21,635 nucleotides of DNA from Chara braunii (lineage: Eukaryota > Streptophyta > Charophyceae > Charales > Characeae): assembly GCA_003427395.1 (NCBI GenBank), contig BFEA01000916.1, forward strand, positions 45,600 to 67,234. The letters are read 5' to 3'. Numbering within the stretch: the first letter of the stretch is position 1; each line of letters opens with the position of its first letter. This document shows, piece after piece, positions 8,552-18,711 of the stretch. The notes beneath the pieces are model-generated. The model had not been told where the DNA came from, did not search any database, and was given only the letters and a program-made list of their open reading frames with translations. Made by a program: the position numbers and the translations under genes.

Positions 8552-9635
8552 ACGTCTAACTGGTGCTAAAAATAAATAAATAAACAATTATCCAGCGAGT
8601 CACCTGGGCTACTATTCAAGCGGTATCAATCAACACTTTCACAGACTTTACACCTAGCCTATCTCCTATCCTGATAAGTTCTGCACAAAAGCTTGGAGAA
8701 AAACTGACTATGGTAGTTTACAGTCCTACTGTGGGCTGTCTGTTAGGTGTTAGCAGTCTGTCAACCAACTAAGCAAGATAAAAATAAACTACAGTGAGCA
8801 GATGTACGCACAATGGATATGATAGTGATGTACAGTAGAGTTCACAATTGAAATCCCCTTCCATTGTATCCAATGTACCTGTAAGCATCATCAAGTTGTG
8901 GTCTCTAAATGGTGCAATCACGGCCCACCCCTGTGCCCAAGGTATATGCTTATGACCAGCCTGCCCTTTGTTTACTCTCCCATGCAACGAGCCTTACATC
9001 CGACTGATCTAGCTGATCAAGAAGCAATTTAAGGACATCCCCCGAGAGTCCTCAGGAATTATTTAACATCACAATCAGGAAGACGATCACAGCCAGTGGA
9101 CAGATCGGACCCCAACCAAAAATGTTAATAGACAGTCGAGGAGCGTTTGTTCCAGAAATATTTATAGACGGTCTGGGAGCGCCTGCATTAGCACTGGTCA
9201 GTCCGCACACCCCTTCTATCAACACAACAAAGAGCCTCAATGGACAAAGCAGCAAAGCCTGCATGTACTACTCTCATGGGTTGGCATGGTGACCGTGACC
9301 CGTGCTTCGACTAGGGCCCTTCAGAGGCACCGCCCTCTCCTGCCTGATGCGCCACCGGGAAGAATGTCGTCTCTCAAGGTAGAGCGCACACGACTCCTCA
9401 CCAAAGAGAGGACACTCAAGTTGGACTCACTTCCTCACGGTAAGAGGAGATTGAGAGGGTAGATAAGGAATGGGAACAACGTACCTGGAGATAGCTGCCC
9501 CCAACCACAGATTTCTCACCAATTGGGCCGACGTGCATTTCGATGATCGGTCAATAGCCTCGGTACCTCCCACAACGCAATGCAGTGCCACCTCAGCCAA
9601 AATGCCACGTTAGCATACTCTCATCATCATACATA
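8552..9635 (-). other. 5' leader of the outer element, gag-proximal part
   Basis: About 1.1 kb of sequence without credible ORFs lies between gag and the insertion point of the inner element. It would be continuous with 18552-18696 before the inner element arrived. Short open frames occur on both strands, but none has protein-like features. Confidence 0.6.
9632..9635. repeat. Target-site duplicate (left) of the inner element, CATA
   Basis: These four bases directly before the inner LTR equal 18548-18551 directly after the other LTR. Confidence 0.7.
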
Positions 9636-10694
9636 TGTTATGAACTTGGTTGTCTGACGATTTTTACCACCACTCACACACAGACAGTCTCATACACGCC
9701 CATACATGCATAAGAGAAGGGGGAGAGGAGACAGAGTCCACACTGCACACAGATCAGAGTAGGCAGCGAAAGTTCAACCATGCATAGATGGGGAGAAGGC
9801 ACTCAATGTTTCTCACTCTCTGACAGACTCCCAACAACCAATCACAAGAAGAACTTGCGAGGATAACAATTGGAATACACACTGATGAAGAGCCAATTAG
9901 ACCAGATATTGTTACAGAGTTTGTCCAGTATCTCGCCACACTTAGAACCCCACACTCCACTCTCTCTCCTACACCCAGTTAGTAGCGCACAACCGAAACA
10001 GCCTCCCAAAGGCCAGCGCCAACCACCCAGATGAAGAACAAATCCGACGATGAAGTCTTCAGTGTCGATGAACAACTCTGACGAAGAAACCGGCAGCTAT
10101 GGCTGCCGCCACCCGCAAACACTCAGTGAGGAGCCTCGATATAGCCTGGCCAGACGCAGATACCCTCAGGGGTAGATGCGCTGAGGATGCCCCAGCTCGG
10201 CAACCTTCAGAAGGCCGACTATGGTTGTCATCCACAGCAAGGGTCTCAGGATGCCGCCTGTAGACAATTGCCACCGCCAACTTGCTTGGCTTCTCCAAAC
10301 GCTGCGTCGCGAAAATGAACAGCCAAAAGTTCTCAACAGTCCTACCTGAACCTACTTGTAGATTCCACACTATCCTAGCCGAGGGCCTGCCGGTACCGTT
10401 TCAGTTAGGGCCTACTCGGCCTCTACGAAATCGGTCCTACTGCTGCACTTAGGGCTCAAGGCCACTTAGGGCCGGTAACCACTCNAAATCGGTCCTACTG
10501 CTGCACTTAGGGCTCAAGGCCACTTAGGGCCGGTAACCACTCAGCCCCTACTGCTGTTAATTCAGGCTATTTTTAGAACAACGGGCGGCCCTCAGTGCAA
10601 ACAAAAAAAACACAGCAAAGCACACAGCAAACACAACAGTGCACTGTACAACGTCGCAGTCAGTCTCGGCAGTTGAAATCAGCAAGTCATTGCA
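9636..10694 (-). repeat. 3' LTR of the inner element (1059 bp)
   Basis: This matches 17498-18547 throughout. The minus strand starts TGCAATGAC and ends CATAACA, giving TG...CA termini. Compared with the other LTR it has a 9-bp extra stretch near 10630. A CTATATC box on the minus strand (about 10139-10145) is a possible TATA element, but I cannot place a transcription start. It contains the 57-bp tandem repeat with an N. Confidence 0.93.
10428..10542. repeat. 57-bp perfect tandem duplication joined by one N
   Basis: Positions 10428-10484 and 10486-10542 are identical, with an ambiguous base at 10485 between them. The same arrangement occurs at 18291-18405 in the other LTR. Confidence 0.95.
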
Positions 10695-10710
10695 GGCTTA
10701 CCCCCCCGGG
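10695..10710 (-). promoter_or_regulatory. Polypurine tract of the inner element (probable)
   Basis: The minus strand reads CCCGGGGGGGTAAGCC immediately before the 3' LTR start TGCAATG. The G7 run is a plausible plus-strand primer, though the last two bases before the LTR are C. Confidence 0.5.
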
Positions 10711-10727
10711 GAACGAGGACCTCCGAG

Positions 10728-12062
10728 CTAGGAATGCAGACGAGGTGAACGGCGACGAAGGTTGCCCTTCTGAGTCGCTTCATATCGTAAAACAACTGAC
10801 TTTGTTGTCTTGAGAAGTTCCCTTCTGTAGAACCATCTGTTCTCAGAAGGAGGCTGGAACGCGAACCTCACAAGATACTGTCGATCGGGGCCTGTGCCCC
10901 ACTCATCCTCAATCCACTCCACGTCATACCCCTTGCCAGGGATCGGTGGACCAAATTGAGGAGGCTGATCTGGGAATGCATCAGCTGGGGTGAATGGAAG
11001 CAGCTTAGATGCATGGAAGACCGGGTAGGTTCGTAGATGCAATGGGACGTCGATGACATAGATGGACCGAATGGATCAGCGCCCACTGTATCTAAGACCT
11101 GCCATGGACCCAAGTAACGAGGCAACAGCTTGGGGGAGATATCCTCCTCCCTCGACAGCTCAGAATTGGCTACCCAAACATAATCACCAGTGCGGATGGG
11201 GGAAGGCCGCCTGTGGCGATTAGCTTGTTCAATCATTGCCTTTTGGGCTTTGAACAAGTTCGCCCGTGCTCTTTCCACATCTATCCGATAGCGTCTGGTG
11301 AACTCTGCAGTGCCTGGTGTCAGGTCTGACTTAGCCTTATCGATGATATCATCAAGAGGCTATCGTGGTTCACGTCCCCAGTGCAACCGGTATGGACTGA
11401 ACCCAGTCGAGGAGTGGACAAACATGTTATAAACAAGCTGTGCCCGAGCCAAGTGGAGATCCCAGTCCTGTTGATCTGGAGAGATGACAGGACGTAGCAA
11501 TTGGAATAAGACTTGGTTCATCACTTCAGCCTGACCATTGGCTTCAAGATGATGACCAGAAGTCATGTCCAATCATGAGTGCAGGTAGTCCTTACAGTAG
11601 GACTGCCACTCATCGTTGCAAAATCGGGGGTCTCTATCACTGACTATAGAAGTGGGCGGTCCATGGTGTGTGACCCACCTCTCTGAGAAGGCTGCTCTCA
11701 CAGCCGGGACTCTAGCTACCTCTGGCAAGGGGATGAACTCTGCGTATTTGGAGAACCTGTCTACGCAGACCATTACCTGACGCATACCACGAGGGGTGGT
11801 CTTGCCTAAATCTGTGAAGTCAATCGACACAGATTCAGCAGGGTCATCAGGTATGGGTAAGGATTTGAGTAGTCCCAGAGGAGGCCTACGCTGGACCTTG
11901 TTCCTCTAGCAAAGCTCACAGGTTTCCACATAGCGCAACATATCACTCCGCATCTCCTTCCAGAAGAAGCGCTGCGACAGGGCTGCATACGACTTTAAGA
12001 ACCGAAAGTGTCCACGGGCATCATGACACTCTGACATCAGTAATGTCCTGAGCCGCTGATCC
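10728..12062 (-). pseudogene. Inner pol: integrase with chromodomain-like tail
   Basis: The zinc-binding HHCC domain is visible: CHDARGH (H-x4-H), then CELC followed by a TAG (11908) and RNKVQRRP. The core has the three acidic positions: SVSIDFTD, IVSDRDPRF and GHHLEANGQAEVMNQ. A TGA (11575) lies shortly before the Glu motif and TAG (11362) after GREPR. The C-terminal domain includes GDYVWVANSEL, PRYLGPWQVLD and, after a one-base deletion at about 11060, HLRTYPVFHASKLLPF. The tail (QYLVRFAF, ENRWFYRRELL) resembles a chromodomain and the outer element's tail at 1311-1443. Integrase joins element DNA to the target, and such tails are thought to guide targeting to chromatin. Confidence 0.93.
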
Positions 12063-12064
12063 TA

Positions 12065-13783
12065 GGGAATGCACAAGCGCTCCTCACCTCTGTTGTAGGT
12101 ATACAGCAAGTCTGAACTCAGGGCATAGTCGGGTTCAGCATTGGGATCCGCTTGCAGATTCCTCACTATGGGCCAAAAAATCGGGTCCTGAGGCAGAATA
12201 CGAGCAATGGTCTGACGGGTATCCTCTCCAAACAAGTGAGTGGAGGAGATCAATGCAAAAGAGTCAGGCCTACGAGAGAGGGCATCCGCTACCTTGTTGC
12301 AGCAGCCCTTCTTGTGTTTCAGTTCAAAGTCAAACACGTCTATGAACTGAATGTATCGTGCTAGTTTATCATTTAACTCTCCCTGGGACTTCATCCACTG
12401 TAATGTGGAGTGATCAGAGAAGATCTTGAAGTGTCTTCCCAGGAGAAAGTGCTTCCAATGTTTCAGGGCACAGACAAGAGCATATAACTCTTTCTCGTAG
12501 GTAGAGTCCTAAAGCTTCTGTGTTTTTATCTTCTTACTCATGAACTCTACAGTTCGTAGACCATTCCCATCATCTTGCTGAAGAACTGCCCCAATGCCAT
12601 ACTGACTAGCGTCAGTGGTCAGGATGAATGGCAGAGTGCGGTCAGGTAACTTCAGCACAAGTGCATGAGTCAAGGCCTTCTTGAGTCGTGCGAAGGCCAA
12701 CTAATAGGGAAGGGACCAAAGAAAAGGAGTGTTTTTCTTTGTTAGGTTGGTCAGGGGTGCAGCCACTGCAGAAACGTTCCTGGCAAACTTCCTGTAGTAG
12801 AAGGTTAAACCCATGAAGGACCTGACATCCCTCACTGTCTATGGCGATGGCCACTCTTGAATAACAGCTATCTTGGCTGCTTCAGGAGCCAAGCCATCTC
12901 CAGAGATTACATGACCCAGATAGATAACAGCGGGAACTCCAAACGAGGACTTCTCTCTGTTAATCTTATACTGGCTGTCACGTAACGACTGAAGGACAAG
13001 AGCCAAGTGCTCCGCATGCTCCCTGGCAGTTCTGCTGAATACCAGGATGTCATCCAGGTAGACAACCATGAACTTGTCCAGGTAAGGCTTGGAGATGCGG
13101 TGCATCTCTGTCTGGAAGGTACCTGGGCCATTGCAAAGTCCAAATGGCATGACCAGGAACTCATAAGTACCATATCTGGTCTTGAAGGCTGTCTTATAAA
13201 CATCCTCCTCTGCCATCTCGATTTGGTGGTAGCCAGATTTGAGATCGAGTTTGCTGAACACTGTGCAGCCCTGCACCATATCCAGCAGGTCATTGATCCT
13301 AGGAAGTGGCTCTGTACTCTTCCTAGTGATCTTATTTATACCCCTGTAGTCGATGCACATTCTGAATTCTCCATTCGCTTTCGGGACGAAGAGGAAAGGT
13401 GCCCCAAATTCAGAAGTGCTCGACCGTATCTAGCGTTTTCTGGTCAGGGTTTCAAGCTGTTTTCTGAGCTCCTCAAGCTCAACAGGGGACATCCTGTAGA
13501 TGCGGCCCTTGGGAGGGACCGCTCCAGGTAGTAGCTCAATGTGATGCTTGGTGGGCCGGTTGGGTAACCCAAAGGGCTCCTGCGTCAGATCAGCATACTG
13601 GTCCACCACCTGCTGTATCTCAGGAGGACAAGAATTAGTAGGAGCATCTGTCTGCTTGACCAAGGCCAAGAACATGTGCTCATGGCCATACTGGCGCGAG
13701 AGAGCATAGAACTCCCTCGCTCTCAAACAGTAGCAGTTGGTCTTAGGGTGGTGTTCAACAGCAATCATGCATGGCTGATACAC
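12065..13783 (-). pseudogene. Inner pol: reverse transcriptase and RNase H
   Basis: The RT begins with GLPNRPTKHHIELLPGAVP and then shows SEFGAPFLFVPK, MCIDYRGINK, FSKLDLKSGYHQI, FLVMPFGLCNGPGTFQ and the catalytic FMVVYLDDILVFS (about 13080-13040). VRSFMGLTFYYRKF marks the connection. RNase H follows with FILTTDASQYGIGAVLQQ, STYEKELYALVCALKHW, FSDHSTLQWM and KVADALSRRP, so its acidic residues are present. These enzymes copy element RNA into DNA and remove the RNA strand. Five TAG codons fall in or at the edge of this part (13432, 12841, 12703, 12511, 12064). The one before DSTYEKEL replaces a residue that I expect to be Gln in relatives. All catalytic motifs are intact. Confidence 0.95.
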
Positions 13784-13786
13784 CCG

Positions 13787-14476
13787 CTATCTGTTAGGCA
13801 GTTCAACCTTTGGGATCTGCCAGTCGATCCTTGGGTTGATGACCTTTAGCCACTGCATAGAGAACACCAGGTCAAAGGGTAGGTCAGGGAAGATGTAGAA
13901 GTTCAGACTATGTCTGACTTCTCCCGCACTGTCGAAGGTAACAGGGATACCCCTGACCTTCTCCCTGATAGTAAGAACAGTGGAGTCACCTATCCTGACC
14001 AGCAAAGGTTGCTGCAGCTGCTGAACTTTCATACCCAGATGCAGTTTCTTTACAACACTGGGAAAAATGAAGTTCCTAGTGGCTCCACAATCTAACAACT
14101 CTTTGATCCTGATGTGGTTGATCAGGGGCCGAAGTAGGATGACATCAGACTTGCTTTTCTTCTGTTCCTTCAGATGAAGGAAGAAAGCAGCAAGTGACTG
14201 AAGCTCATCCTGCCCCGGGTCCTGATCCGGGTCAGGATCCTCATAGCAGAAGGATGCTGCCCGTGCAGTCCGCAAACACTCACATACAGTCTCAGCTGAA
14301 ACAACTGCAGATTCACCTACCTGTGTAGATGAAGGTGCAGCACTGGGGGGAACTGCAGTCCCCAAGGTCTGTTTCAGTTTTTTGACTGACCTGGGCCTGG
14401 CATGTAAGGGCAGTCCTTCAAAAAGTGTTGCCCCGCACACCTCAGGCAGACCCCTTTTTCCTTTCTTCTTCTCCAC
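13787..14476 (-). pseudogene. Inner pol: aspartic protease region
   Basis: The retropepsin-like domain is marked by the active-site segment KELLDCGATRNFI (D-C-G where D-S/T-G is usual) at about 14098-14060, and by the downstream hydrophobic strand SLNFYIFPDLPFDLVFSMQW. In family members this enzyme cleaves Gag-Pol inside the particle. The first 30 or so codons overlap the gag zinc-knuckle frame and are probably not translated in this frame. An acidic linker (EDPDPDQDPGQDE) precedes the domain. The segment ends at TAG 13789-13787 within PNR-RVYQP, after which RT sequence continues in the same frame. Confidence 0.88.
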
Positions 14477-15952
14477 ACTCCCTCCTCGATCTTGAGGCCA
14501 TGTCAGGGGAGAGTGGAGGGATTGAGAGGGTCAGCTGGCATCCGGACGTCTTTGGGCAGATTAGGGCGTTGGGAGGAGGAAGGCCGACGTCCCTTGTCCT
14601 TCCCCTTGGGACTGGCCGAGGCTGTGGTGGGAGAGAATCTCTTCTGCTGTTGCAGAACTCCCAGAACAACCTGAGTCAGGGCCGCTGCAACATCTGTTTC
14701 AGCAGCTGATCCAGTCCCAGTTGATGGTGTATCAACCTGGGAGTCTGAATCAGAAGCTGATGCAGACCCTGCATGTGCAAAGGCTGCCTTTCCCTTTCTA
14801 CCACCACGAGGGAAGGCACCTTTCCTCTTGTTAGAGGAGGGGGCCTGGACATGAAGTTTTGCCTCCATGTCCAGGGCTGCACGGCCAAAGGATCTCCAAT
14901 CCTTGTGCCCAACGTTGTACAAAGCAACAAAAAACTTCTCAGGGGCTGCCCTGCAGAAGTTTGTTAATAGGTCATCTGCAGACATGACCAAGCCAGGTGT
15001 GGAAGTTAGTTGCTCGAACTCTACAAACAACGATTGCAGGGAACCGTTGTAGCGTTGCTGCCCCAGGCGAGCAATCCTGTCAGCAGCTTTGCGGGTCCGC
15101 TCCTCGTCTGCAAAGCAGTCTTCCAAAGCCTGCAGAAGACTGTCCACCCCCAATCCCAAAGCCCAATCCTCCATGGTTTTCTGCAAACCGTTGGAGGTAG
15201 AGGTAGCCCACTTTTGTAGCCACCTTTGTCTGTTCTGGGCATATGAAGCCCCTCAAGTAGGCTCTGGTCCCTGCAGCCCAGTCCCCAACATCAGTCTTGG
15301 GGTCATCCCCTCTGAATTTGTTGGGGGCAGGTATCTTGGGACCTATCTGATCCCCTGCAACAACAGCAGCAAAGGTGGGTTTGACTGAGGTTTTTTGGGA
15401 AGGAGGTGGTGAAGGGGAAGATGGACGTGAGCCAGGGGGAGTTGAAGGAGGAGAAGAGGAAGGTTTGAGTTTCATTGAGGTGGCAGGAGACTGGGGAGCA
15501 ATCAGTTTGGCTGCAGTCAGCTGAGCAGTCAGATTCTGAATTGCATTCAGTATCTTGGACTGTTGAGCTGCCAGGTAGTCCACCCTGCGCTCCAGGCGGC
15601 CGATGCGATCATCCCAATTAGTGAAATAAGAACCGGTGGCCTTGTGCTCCAGAAGAGCCCACTCCGCCAGGTTCTTATTCACCTGGGAGTAGCGGTCATC
15701 TGTCAAAACCTTGCCTAGCTGCTCCAACAGGTACTCCCTTCTGGAAGTATGTGTTGCAACCTCTAGCTCGGCTGCCTCTTGCCGCTCAAGTTCTGCTAGC
15801 AAGGCCTGCTCCTGCTGCAATCTTTCTTGCAACTCCTTCTTCTGCTGAGTAGCAGTCAGAGGAGTAGTAGGGTTGGAGGTAGACGGTTCTTGCCCTTCTA
15901 CCTTCATCACCACTTCTACCTGTGGCTGCTGCTGAGTACCCTATTCTGCCAT
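14374..15952 (-). pseudogene. gag: gag of the inner element, broken
   Basis: I choose ATG at 15952 (MAE, TAG, then GTQQQPQVEVV), because the long open frame otherwise begins at a non-ATG codon and this extension is interrupted only by one TAG (15943-15941). Residues about 30-150 form a coiled coil (QQKKELQERLQQEQALLAEL; DDRIGRLERRVDYLAAQ). A Pro/Ser-rich linker follows, then the Gag core (IPAPNKFRGDDPKTDVGDW; LGQQRYNGSLQSLFVEFEQL; NVGHKDWRSFGRAALDME). The frame shifts by one near 15150-15186. A TGA (14505-14503) precedes the zinc knuckle CLRCAGQHFLKDC, which is one residue short of CX2CX4HX4C. The final stop is TGA at 14376-14374. The role is particle formation and RNA packaging. Confidence 0.85.
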
Positions 15953-16379
15953 TTTCCACTTTCAAATCAACAATAAATAGTGGACAAGCAGAGGAGTATG
16001 CAGCGATTTTTAATTTCCTGCAGACACTCAGAAATCGCTGCTGCCTCAGACACAGAGGTAGGTGGGTGAATAGGCAACAAACGGCTTGGGTTAAAATGGT
16101 TTCCCTGGGGTCAGGCGTCAGACAGACAGATTGTCCAGTAAAATCATTCACACGATTTCCTTTTTACTGACCCTGCACCACACTGGAGTTAGTAGACACA
16201 ATCCACTACTCTTCTAGAGAAACACTAGATTTCCAGAGCCCACTAGAAAACAAGAGTAGTCAGTAGGAATGCTAGAACATGGCAAGCACAGACAAAAAGG
16301 ATCAAACAAGCAGAGCAATTCAGTCAAAGACCCTAAATCCTAACGCAAACTCCAATTTTGGTCTTGATGACTCTGGCGG

Positions 16380-16397
16380 CCATACCCTAGGGTATGG
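16380..16397. repeat. Perfect 18-bp palindrome in the inner leader
   Basis: CCATACCCTAGGGTATGG is fully self-complementary. In an RNA leader it could act as a dimerisation site. That role is a guess from position. Confidence 0.6.
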
Positions 16398-17483
16398 CGA
16401 AGTACAGTATTCATTGTTTCCAGTGAAATACAAGAAATCCAATTAAGCGCTTCTGCAGTATTGCCTATCTGTGGATTGCGATTCACTAGCAACTGACATA
16501 ATTGAATTCTGACGGACAAAATTGAAGTTATGACTGACCCTAGGTAGCACATGTTATAATTAGACTCAGCGCAAAACTTCAATTCACTGTATCTCTACTT
16601 TTCCAGTACTGAATTTACAATCTGAGCATCTCAGATCAAGCGCAATACAGTGAAGCAGTCGCAGAACAATTTTGGATCCAAAAGAGTCAACAGAGGGTTA
16701 GAAATGAGCAGAGAAAGGTAGGGGAGAGATGGCTATGGCTGTCATGCAGTCTGCGATTTTCACATCCAGTCACTGACAGACAGATAGACCATAATTACTG
16801 ACTAATCTAATCCTATCTGAATCGCTATACAGGTAGGTGCATGGAACTGGCTCACTTTCAGAGTTTCTTGCAGAGCTAGGTGAAGATCTGGCTATGGCAG
16901 ACTGAAACCCTCATCTCGCCAGTTTCTCCCAGAGCTTCCTCCTCTCTGTCCCACACACAGAACCCCTTCAAACTTGTTGATCCCCTTCACGATCTTGAGG
17001 CGCTGCAACCCTTGCTGTCAGATTCCCTGAATCTGACCCTGTGGCACTCAGAGGCCAACAAAAAATTGTCTCGCCACAGGTCCCCTCAGCCTCTGATGCT
17101 ATAATTAGCCTCAGATGAGGTTAATTCCTCCTGCGATTGACATAAACTGTCAATCACCCTCGACACTGCTTAGGGATGAAGCCGCTCAGTGATCCTTGAA
17201 GTCCTCAGGGGTAATTCGCCACTCTGAGGCACTTCGCTATCCTGCCCTTAGGGTTGGCTATGGCGAATTAACCCTGTTCTCGCCACTTCCTGACAAGCGC
17301 CCTGACAGGCTTAGTGCGCTTGCTCAGTACAAACACTAAACTCCGAATTTCGCCGCTTGAAATCTTCTTCCCTGCTGACTCAATACTGGGGAAGATGATT
17401 TGCCATGAACCTCTCGCCAGTATACCGCCAGATGAAGAAGATGCCCCTTTGCACTCAACCCTCAGTGCTCCAATTCCAATCCC

Positions 17484-17495
17484 GCTCCAATACCA
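17484..17495 (-). promoter_or_regulatory. Primer-binding site of the inner element (initiator-Met tRNA type)
   Basis: The minus strand reads TGGTATTGGAGC, two bases after the 5' LTR ends. The plant initiator-Met tRNA complement is TGGTATCAGAGC, so 10 of 12 bases match. Confidence 0.75.
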
Positions 17496-17497
17496 AC

Positions 17498-18547
17498 TGT
17501 TATGAACTTGGTTGTTTGACGATTTTTACCGCCACTCACACACAGACAGTCTCATACACGCCCATACATGCATAAGAGAAGGGGGAAAGGAGACAAAGTC
17601 CACACTGCACATAGATCAGAGTAGGCAGCGAAAGTTCAACCATGCACAGATGGGGAGAAGACACTCAATGTTTCTCACTCTCTGACAGACTCCCAACAAC
17701 CAATCACAAGAAGAACCTGCGAGGATAACAATTGGAATACACACTGATGAAGAGCCAATTAGACCAGATATCGTTACAGAGTTTGTCTAGTATCTCGCCA
17801 CACTCCGAATCCCACACTCCACTCTCTCCCCTACACCCAGTTAGTAGCGCACAACCGAAACAGCCTCCCAGAGGCCAACGCCAACCACCCAGATGAAGAA
17901 CAAATCCGACGATGAAGTCTTCAGTGCCGATGAACAACTCTGACGAAGAAACCGGCAGCTATGGCTGCCGCCACCCACAAACACTCAGTGAGGAGCCTCG
18001 ATATAGCGTGGCTAGACGCAGATACCCTCAGGGGTAGATGCGCTGAGGATGCCCCAGCTCTGGCAACCTTCAGAAGGCCGGCTATGGCTGCCGTCCATAG
18101 CAAGGGTCTCAGGGTGCTGCCTGTAGACAATTGCCACCGCCAACTTGCTTGGCTTCTCCAAACGTTGCGTCGCGAAAATGAACAGCCAAAAGTCCTCAAC
18201 AGTCCTACCTGAACCTACTTGTAGATTCTACACTATCCTAGCCTAGGGCCTACCGGTACCGTTTCAGTTAGGGCCTACTCGGCCTCTACGAAATCGGTCC
18301 TACTGCTGCACTTAGGGCTCAAGGCCACTTAGGGCCGGTAACCACTCNAAATCGGTCCTACTGCTGCACTTAGGGCTCAAGGCCACTTAGGGCCGGTAAC
18401 CACTCAGCCCCTACTGCTGTTAATTCAGGCTATTTTTAGAACAGCGGGCGGCCCTCAGTGCAAGCAAAAAAACACAGCAAAGCACACAGCAGTGCACTGT
18501 ACAACCTCACAGTCAGTCTCAGCAGTTGAAATCAGCAAGTCATTGCA
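17498..18547 (-). repeat. 5' LTR of the inner element (1050 bp)
   Basis: This pairs with 9636-10694, with the same TG...CA ends. It carries a TCTCGCCA copy (17793-17800) and the 57-bp tandem repeat with N (18291-18405). The first long block of differences from its partner consists almost only of C/T and G/A changes. Confidence 0.93.
18291..18405. repeat. 57-bp perfect tandem duplication joined by one N (second LTR)
   Basis: Positions 18291-18347 and 18349-18405 are identical, with N at 18348. The arrangement is the same as at 10428-10542. Confidence 0.95.
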
Positions 18548-18551
18548 CATA
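18548..18551. repeat. Target-site duplicate (right) of the inner element, CATA
   Basis: This matches 9632-9635 on the other side of the inner element. Confidence 0.7.
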
Positions 18552-18696
18552 CATCCGCTGTCGCCACAGCCTTCCAGCGGCCGGCCTCTCTACCTAGGCC
18601 CTGCTTATACAAATAGTATCCTTACTGCACATGAAGCATCGTCAGCGCACCAAGTTACAATGTCGCCGGTGCCAGGTAAGCGGTGACCACGAACCA
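18552..18696 (-). other. 5' leader of the outer element, PBS-proximal part
   Basis: A short leader stretch that the inner insertion separated from 8552-9635. No gene is visible. Confidence 0.6.
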
Positions 18697-18708
18697 GCTT
18701 TGATACCA
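18697..18708 (-). promoter_or_regulatory. Primer-binding site of the outer element (initiator-Met tRNA type)
   Basis: The minus strand reads TGGTATCAAAGC, three bases past the 5' LTR end at 18712. It matches 11 of 12 bases of the plant initiator-Met tRNA complement. Its position proves that this LTR is the 5' LTR of a minus-strand element whose interior lies to the left. Confidence 0.8.
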
Positions 18709-18711
18709 CAT

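Larger units (their letters stand above)
10728..14476 (-). pseudogene. pol: pol polyprotein of the inner element (PR-RT-RNase H-IN)
   Basis: One reading frame runs from gag to about 11061 and holds all four enzymatic domains. It is interrupted by eight TAG codons (first bases 13789, 13432, 12841, 12703, 12511, 12064, 11908, 11362) and one TGA (11575). A one-base loss at about 11060 moves the tail into the next frame. Protein homology continues unbroken across every stop, so these are point lesions rather than ends of separate genes. Pol is in the -1 frame relative to gag, and the switch lies near 14380. The domains are listed in the next three entries. The nominal end is TAG (10730-10728). 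Reading through it would stop at a TAA within the PPT. Confidence 0.92.
15953..17497 (-). other. 5' leader of the inner element
   Basis: This is a 1.5-kb non-coding leader between PBS and gag with no credible ORF. It contains a perfect 18-bp palindrome (16380-16397) and four copies of TCTCGCCA (TGGCGAGA on the sense strand) between 16914 and 17419. Packaging or dimerisation signals would be expected here, but none can be named from sequence alone. Confidence 0.75.
9636..18547 (-). mobile_element. Inner Ty3/gypsy LTR retrotransposon, structurally complete
   Basis: On the minus strand: 5' LTR (18547-17498), PBS (17495-17484), a 1.5-kb leader, gag (15952-14374), pol with PR-RT-RNase H-integrase-chromodomain-like tail (about 14380-10728), PPT and 3' LTR (10694-9636). 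RT followed by RNase H and then integrase is the Ty3/gypsy order. A clean CATA duplication marks integration into the leader of the outer element. Hand alignment of the LTRs gives about 40 substitutions, nearly all transitions, plus three small indels, so about 96% identity. The ORFs carry 11 premature stops and at least two frameshifts, so this copy could move only with proteins supplied by other copies. Confidence 0.93.

Noticed and set aside
10428-10542. CRISPR-like or satellite array
   Set aside because: There are only two adjoining copies without spacers, with an N at the joint.
13007-13531. 174-codon plus-strand open frame
   Set aside because: It is the antisense shadow of the reverse transcriptase, whose motifs are clear on the minus strand.
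11362-13789. Alternative genetic code with UAG as glutamine (as in some ulvophyte algae)
   Set aside because: TGA and TAA stops and frameshifts also interrupt these genes, CAG codons persist, and CHG deamination explains the TAGs. I keep it only as an alternative in the findings.
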